Shown: positions 36,414-46,023 of the stretch, piece by piece
Layout of the letters: each line of letters opens with the position of its first letter
How positions within the stretch are numbered: the stretch's first letter is position 1
Assembly (NCBI GenBank): GCA_001797275.1
Contig: MGOY01000025.1
Coordinates: forward strand, 1-64,000
Direction: 5' to 3'
Length of the DNA stretch: 64,000 nt
Source: Clostridiales bacterium GWF2_38_85
Lineage (GTDB): Bacteria > Bacillota > Clostridia > Oscillospirales > CAG-382
Program-made: the position numbers and the translations under genes
Notes under the pieces: generated by a model
What the model was told of the DNA's origin: nothing
The model's input: the letters and a program-made list of their open reading frames with translations, nothing else
Databases searched by the model: none

Positions 36414-37919
36414 TTAATCTGTTGTGCTTTCTGTCTGGTGTATGGCATCGTACTCTGCGTTGTCCTTTTCGACCTGCTTTTTATTTACATCATGTCCGGC
36501 ATCGGTCATAGCATAATAAGTCTTGCCATATTTGTTTGATACGAAGAAATATGCTGTAAAGGATTTTCCGTTCGCATCAAGCGGATCATCCGGCCAGAGT
36601 GCTGCCGTTATCGCGTCAATACCCGGATTACAGATTGCTCCGGGCGGCAGACCTTTATAAACATATGTGTTATAGGGATTATTAAGGTCCTTATCAGCCT
36701 GTGATAAATCTTCTTTGTGTTCGGGCAGTACATACTGTATTGTTGCATCTGATTGAAGAAACTTCTTATCCTCTGCCCAATTGTTAAGTCTGTTATGGAA
36801 GACCGAAGACACGCATTCAAGGTCGATCGCAAACTTCGATTCTGCTTCAACCATTGACGCAAGTGTAATGACTTCATCAAGTGTCATTCCAAGCTCATCG
36901 CATCTGTCATAAAAAGAAATGTCAAATTTGTCTTCGAAGGCATTGAGCATTTTATTTATAACATCAACTTCATCATCATCCTGATAGAAGAAATAGGTGT
37001 CAGGGAACAAATAACCCTCGAGTCTGTATATACGGTCCTCAGAAAGATCAAGCGTATTTAATTTTACCATAAACTCATGCTTGAAGGGATGGTTGTTTAT
37101 TACATTGATGTAATCTTCTCTCTGCCCAACGCCGTTTGAAGTCAGAAGGTCAATAATCTGGTCAACAGTGAAGCCTTCGGGGATTGTGATTTTAACAACC
37201 TCTCTCGCAACTTCAACAACAGTAAATTTTGTTACAATTTCATCGTAATTTGAATTGCAGGATATTGTATACTCACCCGGAATATATGAATCGACATCTG
37301 AACGATATTTTGCATACAGCTTGAAAACCCAATCAAACTCGATGACACCCTTTTCCTCGAGTAGTTCGGCGACCTGAGCGGTTGTCATGTTCTCGGTTAT
37401 GGTTATATTTACTTCGGTTTCGGGTTTAACAAAAGCGAATACTTCGTTACCGATTTTAATTACATTATATGAAACATATGCAGCAACACCGATAACAAAA
37501 ATAAGGTACATTATTGTTTTGAAAACACCGGAAAAAATCCCGAATAAGCCGAGATTTTCTTTATCTTTTTTTCTTTTTTTCTTTTTTCTGGGAAGACTTT
37601 CAAGTTCGACTTCGTCCTCAACAGCTTCTTTTTCCTCTTCTTCGCTCTCGTCTTCATTTTGTACAGGAGCAAAATGCATTGTCATATCGTTTTTACCCTG
37701 CCTGACAGCGGTAGCATCAATTATCTCTGTGAAGTGTGCTGTTGCAGAGTCGTTGATTTTTATTGTTTGTTGGGTTGATTCAATGGAATCGGGCTCTGTT
37801 TTTTCTTTAACTGCTGTTTTCTGTTCTGGCAATTTGTATTTATCCAATATCTCAAGAATTTCGTCTATATTTTCACCAATTTCATTTTCTGAATTATTAT
37901 TCTTTGGATTATCGCTCAT
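36414..37919 (-). CDS. mltG: Endolytic transglycosylase MltG
   Basis: LEGYLFPDTYFFYQ; LASMVEAES...VSSVFHNRL; LQSDATIQYVL; YNTYVYKGLPPGAICNPG. Confidence 0.95.
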   Translation of the reverse strand: MSDNPKNNNSENEIGENIDEILEILDKYKLPEQKTAVKEKTEPDSIESTQQTIKINDSATAHFTEIIDATAVRQGKNDMTMHFAPVQNEDESEEEEKEAVEDEVELESLPRKKKKRKKDKENLGLFGIFSGVFKTIMYLIFVIGVAAYVSYNVIKIGNEVFAFVKPETEVNITITENMTTAQVAELLEEKGVIEFDWVFKLYAKYRSDVDSYIPGEYTISCNSNYDEIVTKFTVVEVAREVVKITIPEGFTVDQIIDLLTSNGVGQREDYINVINNHPFKHEFMVKLNTLDLSEDRIYRLEGYLFPDTYFFYQDDDEVDVINKMLNAFEDKFDISFYDRCDELGMTLDEVITLASMVEAESKFAIDLECVSSVFHNRLNNWAEDKKFLQSDATIQYVLPEHKEDLSQADKDLNNPYNTYVYKGLPPGAICNPGIDAITAALWPDDPLDANGKSFTAYFFVSNKYGKTYYAMTDAGHDVNKKQVEKDNAEYDAIHQTESTTD

Positions 37920-38006
37920 GAAATGGCTCCTTTCAATAATAAAATAAAATTAAAAACATTTATTTTTATAGGGAGATTTATGTTTATAGTTATATTTAAT
38001 AATAAA

Positions 38007-38915
38007 TCAGCTTAATCCGGTAATTACAATGAATATACCTAAAAGCACAAGAAATGCCGGCGAAAAAAACACCTTAATAATATTGCTTTTACTGCTTGGC
38101 GGCAAATCACCGGTCGGAGGTTTTTCTGCATAAACACAGTAAATACTCTCGGTACGTGCAAGAACAATAAGCAGACTGACAGAAAACAGTACGACAAGCA
38201 CAAATGCAACAAAGAAGGTTCCCGATTCCTGCATCATAAGCTTAAGAAATGATCCGTCTACATATAAATTCAATGCATTATTTATCAAGTGTAAAATTAT
38301 CGGTGTGAAAATGGATCGTGTAACAACCGCTGAAAATCCGAATATTATTCCCGCAAAGAAATAGACGAAAAAGTTTTCGTATGAAAAATGCACCATCGCA
38401 AAACACAGTGCTGAAATTACAATCGCATTTACGCTGCCATAACCCCTGTATTCGCTTAGAATAACACCTCTGAAAAAAAGCTCCTCACAAATCGCAGGAA
38501 TCAGCGCGAAGGTTAAAAATATATACAGCCCATTATTTTCGCCTTCAGGTAAAGCGAATTGCGATAACATCCCCGAATCACCGGCAAGACTGCCATCGGT
38601 TATATAATACATAAAAAACTTAATCAGCATATTTCCGGTGATAAACATCAATATAACAAAGAAAACGAAAATCAAATGCGACGGATGAATAACTTTTATA
38701 AACATGGGGGTCGTTAGTTTTCTGCCAATACTGTAATAATACAAAATACAGGGCAGAATAAATACTATTATTTGAATAACTATTATAACGAGAAAAATAT
38801 TATTACCCTGCTGCACTGCTTGTGGAAGTATTATTTCGGTTATACCCAGAAGCAGCAATACCGCTGCAACAAGAAGCGGTGCTGTAACGGGAACACGGTT
38901 ATCGTTTAGCTTCAT
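38007..38915 (-). CDS. CPBP family intramembrane metalloprotease (CAAX protease type)
   Basis: IPAICEELFFRGVIL, FAMVHFSYENFFVYFFAGIIFG. Confidence 0.92.
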   Translation of the reverse strand: MKLNDNRVPVTAPLLVAAVLLLLGITEIILPQAVQQGNNIFLVIIVIQIIVFILPCILYYYSIGRKLTTPMFIKVIHPSHLIFVFFVILMFITGNMLIKFFMYYITDGSLAGDSGMLSQFALPEGENNGLYIFLTFALIPAICEELFFRGVILSEYRGYGSVNAIVISALCFAMVHFSYENFFVYFFAGIIFGFSAVVTRSIFTPIILHLINNALNLYVDGSFLKLMMQESGTFFVAFVLVVLFSVSLLIVLARTESIYCVYAEKPPTGDLPPSSKSNIIKVFFSPAFLVLLGIFIVITGLS

Positions 38916-38984
38916 AATTATAACCATTCCTTTTATAGTGAGTGAGAGTTATGCTGTTCTTCCGGGCAGAATATTAACAACTTA

Positions 38985-39536
38985 TCAGTTTGATTTATAA
39001 TACATTCCCTTTCTTAGCTTTTCTGCTTCATCATTGCCGAACAGCACTCTAATAAGCTCAAATCCGAACTCAAAGGAGGCACCTACTGCTTTTGCAGTAA
39101 TAAATATATCATCATGCTCAACCGAATTTCCGGTTATTATACTGCCATCAAGAAATTTTTCATAAGATGGGAAGCAGACTGCTCTTCTGCCGGTTAACAA
39201 TCCCATAGAGCCGAGTATTGATGGTGCTGCACAGATTGCTCCGATGTATTTACCGTTTGCAACGCATTGATTGATTGATTGTCTGACAAAGTCGGACGAT
39301 GCGAGTGCAGCCGTTCCCTTTCCTCCACCCGGCAGAACCAGGGCTTCGAGTTCGGAAAGATCCATTTTGTCCTTCATAATGTCTGCATTTACAGATACTC
39401 CATGTGATCCGGTTACAACAAGCGATTCGCCTATTGCGGTCAGGTAAACCTTAATCCCGGCTCTGATCAGAATATCCGCCGGAACTAATGCTTCGGCTTC
39501 TTCAAAACCATCCGCCAATAATATGTAAACAGCCAC
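38985..39536 (-). CDS. DJ-1/PfpI family protein
   Basis: YILLADGFEEAEALVPADILIRAG; LVLPGGGKGT; GAICAAPSILG. Confidence 0.94.
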   Translation of the reverse strand: MAVYILLADGFEEAEALVPADILIRAGIKVYLTAIGESLVVTGSHGVSVNADIMKDKMDLSELEALVLPGGGKGTAALASSDFVRQSINQCVANGKYIGAICAAPSILGSMGLLTGRRAVCFPSYEKFLDGSIITGNSVEHDDIFITAKAVGASFEFGFELIRVLFGNDEAEKLRKGMYYKSN

Positions 39537-39655
39537 TTGAATACCTCCTAATTATATTTTTGCAATCGATTTGTTAAATTTAAAACATAAACCAACACAT
39601 TATATTATCACAATAACTCTAATATTTCAAGCAATATTTGTATTATGTTATTTAT

Positions 39656-40504
39656 TTACATCTCATTGTATAAAACATTAACATATAACCCGGTAATGTT
39701 CAAAAAAGATTTTAATTTTTTTTCAACAGCAATAATTTTATTTGCATTCGATATAAAATCGTCTTTAACATTGATTGGTAAAGTAATATCTGCTTTCCCG
39801 AAAGGCGAAAAGCTTTTCACCGCATCGGTTATCGAAGCTGATGTTTCCGTATCTGTTATAATATCAGCAACAACAGCCTTTTTATCCTCAAGTCTATACA
39901 ATGCTGTAAAGTTGCTGCCAACCACTGCTTTTCCGCCATACAGTAAAAATGACTTTATCGTCGATTCGGCAAGGCTATGATTCTTCTTTATATAGCATCT
40001 TCCGTTTTTTGTGTACAACTCATCGGTTTTTGCGATGTATTCCGAAATATCGTCGTTGAACCCAAGCCGTATTATTTCTTTTGGCTCAGGTTGAAATATA
40101 ATTTCAACTTTTTTTATTGGGATATCTTCATCCATTCCAACATCACGATATAACGAAAAAAGCGATTTCGTTGCAGGAATACAGAAAACAAAATCATATC
40201 CCTGCGATATACTCAATAAATATTCAAAGCAACGATGAAACAACCCTTGTTTGCGATGCTGCGGAGATGTTGCAACTCCTGCCATATAAAGAGCGTTGCC
40301 ATCACCGTCTGATGTTACAGCGGTACATTTGAATGCTGTCAGCATTGAACACAGCGTATCACCTTTGTATGCGCCGATTACTATTTTTTCATCAGGCTCA
40401 AAGAACAGTTCAGCTTCTCTGCTGTCACTGTCAAAGCAAACAGCGAACAAGGCTATTGCTTTATGTATATCGGTTTTGGGAACGGTCTTTATAATATAGT
40501 TCAT
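39656..40504 (-). CDS. GNAT family N-acetyltransferase
   Basis: LYMAGVATSPQHRKQGLFHRCFEYLL. Confidence 0.85.
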   Translation of the reverse strand: MNYIIKTVPKTDIHKAIALFAVCFDSDSREAELFFEPDEKIVIGAYKGDTLCSMLTAFKCTAVTSDGDGNALYMAGVATSPQHRKQGLFHRCFEYLLSISQGYDFVFCIPATKSLFSLYRDVGMDEDIPIKKVEIIFQPEPKEIIRLGFNDDISEYIAKTDELYTKNGRCYIKKNHSLAESTIKSFLLYGGKAVVGSNFTALYRLEDKKAVVADIITDTETSASITDAVKSFSPFGKADITLPINVKDDFISNANKIIAVEKKLKSFLNITGLYVNVLYNEM

Positions 40505-40505
40505 A

Positions 40506-41441
40506 TTAAAAAATCTTATTTCTGTTCAGTATAGTTGAATATTTATGCAATTGGAGCAGCGGACTGAAAGACCGTTTTGACTGACGCAGACCATCATCAC
40601 CGACATCATCCTCACGGTTTATATATTTGAATTGAGGATACTGTAATGCAAAAAAGTGAGCAAGTGCCGGATATACACCTTCATAATCATATGATGCTTT
40701 TTCGCAATGAACAACCAGAGTTGAATTTTCGGTGTTTTCAAACAGCGGCTCACCAATAGTAAATCCAATCGGCTTCCCACCGACATACAGACAGCAGCCA
40801 TACAACTGAAGCTGCCCGTAATGTACCAGCAGCTGCTCGGCGGCAACAATCTCCCTGCGTTTGTACTTTTCAAGCTCGCCATTGTCGTTTTTCCACTCGT
40901 CAAGAAGATAAAAACAGTCGTCTATAACCGCATTTGTAATCGGCTTGATCTCATAGTTATCGCCGTACAATGCAAGAAATTTGTTCAATTTGTTTTTCTT
41001 GTTGTGAAGCTTCTTACCCGAATAGGTGCGGAAGCTGTCGGCATCGTAGATATAATCGCTATAATTTATATCAAAGGTACACTCAACGCCGTATTTATCA
41101 CTCAGAAATTTTGATTTCGATTCGGTCAGATTAATAACCGTAATATAATCCTTGTCGCAATTATCCATCAGTGTTCTGATGCAGTTGTCGAAAGCTTGCA
41201 TATCGGGTTGTTTTATCATGAACAGACATCTGTCCTGCCATTTGTATCCGAAAACAACACCTTCACCACATTCAGCGAACTGAACCGGATGAGCAAACCG
41301 CCAGCTGAAAATTGTTGCAAACTGCTTTTCACAGCTGATATCCTCAAGCGAACCGGAGCTGTTCTGACCAATCAGACCGGTTATAAGATCCTTATCTTCA
41401 ATTTTAATCTCTTTGAAGTTCAATTCCAAAAATATATCCAT
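40506..41441 (-). CDS. DUF2156 (phosphatidylglycerol lysyltransferase-type acyltransferase domain)
   Basis: FSWRFAHPVQF; YSGKKLHNKKNKLNKF; YKYINREDDVGDDGLRQSKRSFSP-like pattern. Confidence 0.85.
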   Translation of the reverse strand: MDIFLELNFKEIKIEDKDLITGLIGQNSSGSLEDISCEKQFATIFSWRFAHPVQFAECGEGVVFGYKWQDRCLFMIKQPDMQAFDNCIRTLMDNCDKDYITVINLTESKSKFLSDKYGVECTFDINYSDYIYDADSFRTYSGKKLHNKKNKLNKFLALYGDNYEIKPITNAVIDDCFYLLDEWKNDNGELEKYKRREIVAAEQLLVHYGQLQLYGCCLYVGGKPIGFTIGEPLFENTENSTLVVHCEKASYDYEGVYPALAHFFALQYPQFKYINREDDVGDDGLRQSKRSFSPLLQLHKYSTILNRNKIF

Positions 41442-41479
41442 ACCTTCCTTCGACATTAACGCCGTCAGATTCCCTTCAA

Positions 41480-42160
41480 TTATTCCAGAAGCTCACCACA
41501 GCTTTTAATTATATCCTGGCTGATATCGTTCATTGTTCTTAACTTACCGTCAATGCTGCAGTCAATTTTTGTCCATCCCAAATATTCAGCTGCGTAAAGT
41601 GCTGCTATATAGCTTTTTTGGATATGCTCAACGCTCTTTTCGTGTATATCCTTTTTTATACCGGTTTCGCGACATCTCTTTTCGAGCAGTTTCAGCGAAA
41701 GCTCAGGCGGCATACACAAATACAAAACCTTCTGCGGTCTCGGAAGTCCCAGAAGCTCAAATTCGTAGTTATCCAGCCAATCAAGGTAATACTCCCACTC
41801 GGATTTTTTGAGCTTTGAAAGCTGATGTACTGCATTTGCGGTCGTATAACGGTTGGCAATCAACAGCCTTCCGCTTTCGTATTCCTTCTGCCATTTCAAT
41901 TTATATGAAGCATATCTGTCAACAGCAAAAAAACTGGAGGCTGCATATGGGTTGACATCGTTCGGATCATTACCGAAATCGCCTCTCAGATACATTCTGA
42001 CAAGCGCTGATGATTCCATATCATATTCGGGGAAGGATAACTTTGTGTATTCCTTTCCCTTGCCGGCGAGGTATTGGCAAAGCAATTCTGTCTGGGTTCC
42101 TTTTCCTGAAGCATCAAGTCCGTCTATTGCAATCAGGCGGTATTGAATTAATTTCTCCAT
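41480..42160 (-). CDS. tmk: Thymidylate kinase
   Basis: LIAIDGLDASGKGTQTELL; SFPEYDMESSALVRMYLRGDFG; FFAVDRYAS. Confidence 0.93.
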   Translation of the reverse strand: MEKLIQYRLIAIDGLDASGKGTQTELLCQYLAGKGKEYTKLSFPEYDMESSALVRMYLRGDFGNDPNDVNPYAASSFFAVDRYASYKLKWQKEYESGRLLIANRYTTANAVHQLSKLKKSEWEYYLDWLDNYEFELLGLPRPQKVLYLCMPPELSLKLLEKRCRETGIKKDIHEKSVEHIQKSYIAALYAAEYLGWTKIDCSIDGKLRTMNDISQDIIKSCGELLE

Positions 42161-42903
42161 CTTTTACGAACCTCCTCTATTTTCCCGCAGGTCATTTTCC
42201 CTTCGGGGCAACCATTTTTCACACAAGGAGGTCCCGCTTTGATAAACAAAGCCGGTGCAATCTGCTTGACCTGTGTCAGCATCTCGTTTGCCAGCTCGCG
42301 TATCTCCCACTGTGCTCTGTTACAGCAGCGAAGCTCGAAGAAGTTCCACAGCGAACGCACATTCATCGTCATGATTATCTTTGTATCGCAGGCATTGGGC
42401 AGCACACTGCGTGCATCCTCAAACGCCATTTTTTCAGCAGCCTTTTCGGCGTCAACTTGGATTTTACCTTCATCCATAAGTGCTTTTGTGTGATATTTCA
42501 TTAGCTTATCTGCCAGTGATATGTAATGCTGTCTGTCCTCGTCCATCGCACGAAGAAATTCCTCCCTTGCCTCGGGAATAGCTGTTATGGCAGGAGGTAT
42601 AATATATTCGAAGTTTTCTTTATTGACATATCTCTGGCTCTGGACGCTGAATGAGGCTATTCTGTGCCTTGTTATCTGGGCAAGAACAGCTCTTGATACA
42701 CCTTCAATTCCGAAGGTAAAGCTGACATGCTCAAACGGGCTCTCATGTCCGAGGTTTGAAAGCATTGTGATAAATTTTCCTGTTTTCTCGTCATCAAGTC
42801 CGTCAAAGATCGTGTCGATGTCGCTTGAAGCATAACATAGCTTCGCTGCTGCCGCAATCATTTTTTCACAATCGGGTGTGTGCGCAAGAATTTTAACTTT
42901 CAT
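42148..42903 (-). CDS. thyX: FAD-dependent thymidylate synthase
   Basis: Signature ITRHRIASFSVQSQRY; overlaps tmk by 13 nt. Confidence 0.95.
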   Translation of the reverse strand: MKVKILAHTPDCEKMIAAAAKLCYASSDIDTIFDGLDDEKTGKFITMLSNLGHESPFEHVSFTFGIEGVSRAVLAQITRHRIASFSVQSQRYVNKENFEYIIPPAITAIPEAREEFLRAMDEDRQHYISLADKLMKYHTKALMDEGKIQVDAEKAAEKMAFEDARSVLPNACDTKIIMTMNVRSLWNFFELRCCNRAQWEIRELANEMLTQVKQIAPALFIKAGPPCVKNGCPEGKMTCGKIEEVRKRWRN

Positions 42904-42928
42904 CCCTATAACTTCCCTTCTCATTTTT

Positions 42929-43666
42929 TCAACTGTTATGTTTATCTTTTTCGATTATAGTATTATATATAAATTTGGGTAATTTAATCAATTTTCGAAA
43001 CCTCTTCGGTTCAATCACAGCGCGCCACAGCCACTCAAGCGACAAATCAATCATTATCTTCGGTGCCCGCTTCTTCTCACCTGACAGTATGTCCACTGTA
43101 CCGCCAAGTCCGACGAACAACCCACGCTTGAAATACTGTTTATTATTACAGATAAAATATTCCTGTTTGGGTGAGCCGAGACAAACAAAGATAACATCGG
43201 GTGTGATAGAATTTATTTTGTCGATAACCATCTTTTCATCTGTGTAATAACCGTCGCAACCATCGCATAATATATTTTTGTACTGCTGTCGTATATTATT
43301 AAACGCATTTTCAAGGCTATTTTTCTCGCCGCCCAGAATGAACAGACTTCCATTCTTGTTATTGAGACTTTCAAGCATTTTTTTTGCAAAGTCAACACCT
43401 GCAATTTTCTGCTGCAAAGGGCTACCCAGCCTTTTTGCTGCCCAGATTATACCCTGACCATCAGGCAGGTTCATATCCGAGCTGTTTATTATATCAAGAA
43501 AGCTTTTATTCTTCAGGCAATCCAATACCATTAATGAGTTGGGTGTGAAAACTGCCGAAGGTCTGTCTGAATGATACAGAATTTCAGCATATTCGACAGC
43601 CTTTTCCATAGTAATATCAATAAATTTTATCTGATGTACAGTTTTTGTTTTTATCATATTTATCAC
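42929..43666 (-). CDS. WecG/TagA/CpsF family glycosyltransferase
   Basis: LPDGQGIIWAAKRLG; ERIAGVDF-like; VFVCLGSPKQEYF; GLFVGLGGTVDILSGEKKRAP. Confidence 0.93.
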   Translation of the reverse strand: MINMIKTKTVHQIKFIDITMEKAVEYAEILYHSDRPSAVFTPNSLMVLDCLKNKSFLDIINSSDMNLPDGQGIIWAAKRLGSPLQQKIAGVDFAKKMLESLNNKNGSLFILGGEKNSLENAFNNIRQQYKNILCDGCDGYYTDEKMVIDKINSITPDVIFVCLGSPKQEYFICNNKQYFKRGLFVGLGGTVDILSGEKKRAPKIMIDLSLEWLWRAVIEPKRFRKLIKLPKFIYNTIIEKDKHNS

Positions 43667-43780
43667 TGACTTGATTTTATATTATCATTATTATATTTTA
43701 GCATACCCGGATTAATAAATCAACATAAAAAAATTGAATATAAATTATCTTTTGGGAGAAACTAAATCAAGACCAAGGTT

Positions 43781-43885
43781 CAATACTGATTTCTCATAAA
43801 ACATTACGTTAAAACTCTGCGAAAGAAACCATATGATAAAGGTTTTTCTTGAATTTTATCTATGTTTTTAATCGAAATTAGTATA
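43781..43885. repeat. Family-2 MITE-like palindromic repeat, copy 2 (inverted relative to copy 1)
   Basis: Reverse complement TATACTAATTTCGATTAAAAACATAGATAAAATTCAAGAAAAACC...AACGTAATGTTTTATGAGAAATCAGTATTG aligns over its length to copy 1. Confidence 0.82.
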
Positions 43886-43911
43886 AATAACAAAACAGAA
43901 AGGATATCGAC

Positions 43912-44091
43912 ATGACTCCAAAAGAATTGTTATATATTGAAGATGCACTAAGCCACGAATCATTTGTACGCACACAGTGCGATGACTGCGCAGGACAGCT
44001 TCAGGATTCAACCCTGAAAAGCTTCGTTTCACAGCTATCAACCAAGCACAAAAAGATGTTTGATCAATTCTTCACTACAGTCAAAGGTTAA
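43912..44091 (+). CDS. Small 59-aa protein, probable spore-coat-associated
   Basis: MTPKELLYIEDALSHESFVRTQCDDCAGQLQDSTLKSFVSQLSTKHKKMFDQFFTTVKG; RBS GAAAGGA; just under the ORF-track cutoff; adjacent to CotF-like gene. Confidence 0.75.
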   Translation: MTPKELLYIEDALSHESFVRTQCDDCAGQLQDSTLKSFVSQLSTKHKKMFDQFFTTVKG

Positions 44092-44118
44092 ATAATTTCA
44101 AAGTAAAGGAAATAAAAA

Positions 44119-44206
44119 GTTTGAAAATAAATTTTCAAACTCAGGTTTTGTGCCTTTGTGCCATATATCAAGGCACAAATTTGATTACATCAAATACGGC
44201 ACAATT
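44119..44206 (+). promoter_or_regulatory. Structured leader (3WJ-like module) upstream of the CotF-like gene
   Basis: GTTTGAAAATaaATTTTCAAAC; outer TTGTGCC/GGCACAA; hairpins TTTGTGCC..GGCACAAA and TTTGATtacATCAAA; then AAAGGAATGGTCATAATT-ATG. Confidence 0.6.
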
Positions 44207-44238
44207 CCCACACCATAAAGAAAGGAATGGTCATAATT

Positions 44239-44487
44239 ATGGATGACAGAATGTTAATGGAAAGCCTGCTTGTGTCAACAAAAAATGCATGTGAGCTGTT
44301 TATGCACGGAACAATTGAGGCATCGACAAGCAATATAAAATCCACATTTGATCAGGCATTGCAAGATGTAATACAGATACAAAATGATATCTACTGCCAT
44401 ATGGCTGATAAAGGCTGGTATCCCCAGACCGCAGTCGAACAACAGAAGATACAACAGGTAGCCCAGAAATATCAGGCAAACGCATAA
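44239..44487 (+). CDS. CotF-like spore coat protein
   Basis: LMESLLVSTKNACELFMHGTIEASTSNIKSTFDQALQDVIQIQNDIYCHMADKGWYP. Confidence 0.8.
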   Translation: MDDRMLMESLLVSTKNACELFMHGTIEASTSNIKSTFDQALQDVIQIQNDIYCHMADKGWYPQTAVEQQKIQQVAQKYQANA

Positions 44488-44647
44488 ATTGCAACTGATA
44501 AAGCAAAACCGACGGTCAGCATCGACTGTCGGTTGTTTTTGTTATAATACATTTAAAACGTTGTTTATAATTACTCTCTTGTAATAATATGAACATACAG
44601 TTACTTCGTTATTTTTAATATTATGTTTTTACATTTCAAAAAGCGAC

Positions 44648-45274
44648 TTAATCAAATATTACCTCCCAGTTTTCATTATTGAATGCATCAAAGCACATTT
44701 CAATTTGATTATAGATATTCTTATTCTCATCTAAAATAGGTAAATTGTTAAGTGCAAAATATCCACTTTCTGTAGTTTCATTATTCGGTTGGAAACTACC
44801 CCTTATAATAGAGCATAGGACAAACACCTTACAAATTCCATATGCATATTTGGGTGAATTATGCTTGTTCCTATCTTGTATAGCAATAATCCTTGAAGGT
44901 TTAATATCCAAACCAACTTCCTCTTTAACTTCTTTAATAGTATTTGAAGCAATTGATTTATTATAATCAACCCAACCACCTGGTAGAGACCATTTATTTT
45001 TTTCTTTTACCAGTAAAATTTTGTTTTCGTTGAATATTGCAGCTCGTGTATCGATTTTAGGTGTTTGATAACCTGTTTCGTTGCAAAACACATCTTTAAC
45101 TTTTTCGATTGAGAGACCCGTTTTCATAGCCATGATTTCAGCGAATATTTCTCTAACTCTTTTAAAACGTTCTTTGTCAAATTGATCTTTCGTATATGTT
45201 AAGCCGTTTTGAGCAATAGATTGTAATTCCATTGATAATTTTATCAACATATCCAAATCATTCATTAGTTCCAT
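44648..45274 (-). CDS. NUDIX hydrolase with N-terminal helical domain
   Basis: WSLPGGWVDYNKSIASNTIKEVKEEVG (Nudix box). Confidence 0.93.
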   Translation of the reverse strand: MELMNDLDMLIKLSMELQSIAQNGLTYTKDQFDKERFKRVREIFAEIMAMKTGLSIEKVKDVFCNETGYQTPKIDTRAAIFNENKILLVKEKNKWSLPGGWVDYNKSIASNTIKEVKEEVGLDIKPSRIIAIQDRNKHNSPKYAYGICKVFVLCSIIRGSFQPNNETTESGYFALNNLPILDENKNIYNQIEMCFDAFNNENWEVIFD

Positions 45275-45302
45275 AATTTCCTCCGATCATACTACTTTAC
45301 TA

Positions 45303-45776
45303 TTATTCTTTTGTTACAATATAAACGATTTTATTCATATCGCCTACATCAATTTCCTTCAAAAAATCAGGTACAATATTCTGTTGTTTTATTGTATTCA
45401 AAGGCAACCAATGCAACGTTTCAGCTTCAATTTGATCTGAATATAAATTATCAGAAATTGTATATACCTTATTGTATTTCATTAAATAAAAGAACACGAC
45501 TTCATGATGATTTTTACTGCAATAGGTGAAAAACCGTTCTTGAATAAAAACCAATCTGTCAATTTCAAACTTATGTCCTGTTTCCTCATATACTTCACGA
45601 ACAACAGCATCTTCTGATGTTTCATTCATCTTGACTTTTCCGCCGACAGTATAGTAGCATTCATGGTTTTTATGCTTTGCAACAAGCATTCTATCATTTT
45701 CTATTATCAAAGCGGCGACTCTGTATGTAAACATACTTTGTTCTGAGTCTATTAAAATATCTATATTATTCATCAC
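45303..45776 (-). CDS. NUDIX hydrolase
   Basis: YYTVGGKVKMNETSEDAVVREVYEETG. Confidence 0.93.
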   Translation of the reverse strand: MMNNIDILIDSEQSMFTYRVAALIIENDRMLVAKHKNHECYYTVGGKVKMNETSEDAVVREVYEETGHKFEIDRLVFIQERFFTYCSKNHHEVVFFYLMKYNKVYTISDNLYSDQIEAETLHWLPLNTIKQQNIVPDFLKEIDVGDMNKIVYIVTKE

Positions 45777-45983
45777 TTTTTCCTATTTTTTATTACGATA
45801 ACAATAACTATAACTGCAATGATAACAGTCAATATTATTGGTACAAGAGGAAATATTAGCTCTTGTACAACAAGAACAGCAGTTGGGCCATCCGCACCAC
45901 CGATTATTCCAATTTCATCTATTTTATTGCACCCTGTCAATAACAACGCAAGCATACTACAATACTATCAGTAATTTTTTCAT
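45773..45983 (-). pseudogene. Frameshifted small lipoprotein/membrane protein with an IGIIGGADGPTA motif
   Basis: ATG at 45983 behind AGAGG reads MKKLLIVL* while ORF 45773-45955 continues MLALLLTGCNKIDEIGIIGGADGPTAVLV...; removing one T restores MKKLLIVLSMLALLLTGCNK, a complete lipoprotein signal. Confidence 0.65.
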
Positions 45984-46023
45984 TATGCTTTCCTCTCAAT
46001 ATAAATTTTGCGTGTATGCATAT

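Noticed and set aside
37387-37947. 186-aa plus-strand ORF antisense to mltG N-terminus
   Set aside because: F/S-rich shadow of the acidic and lysine-rich MltG cytoplasmic region.
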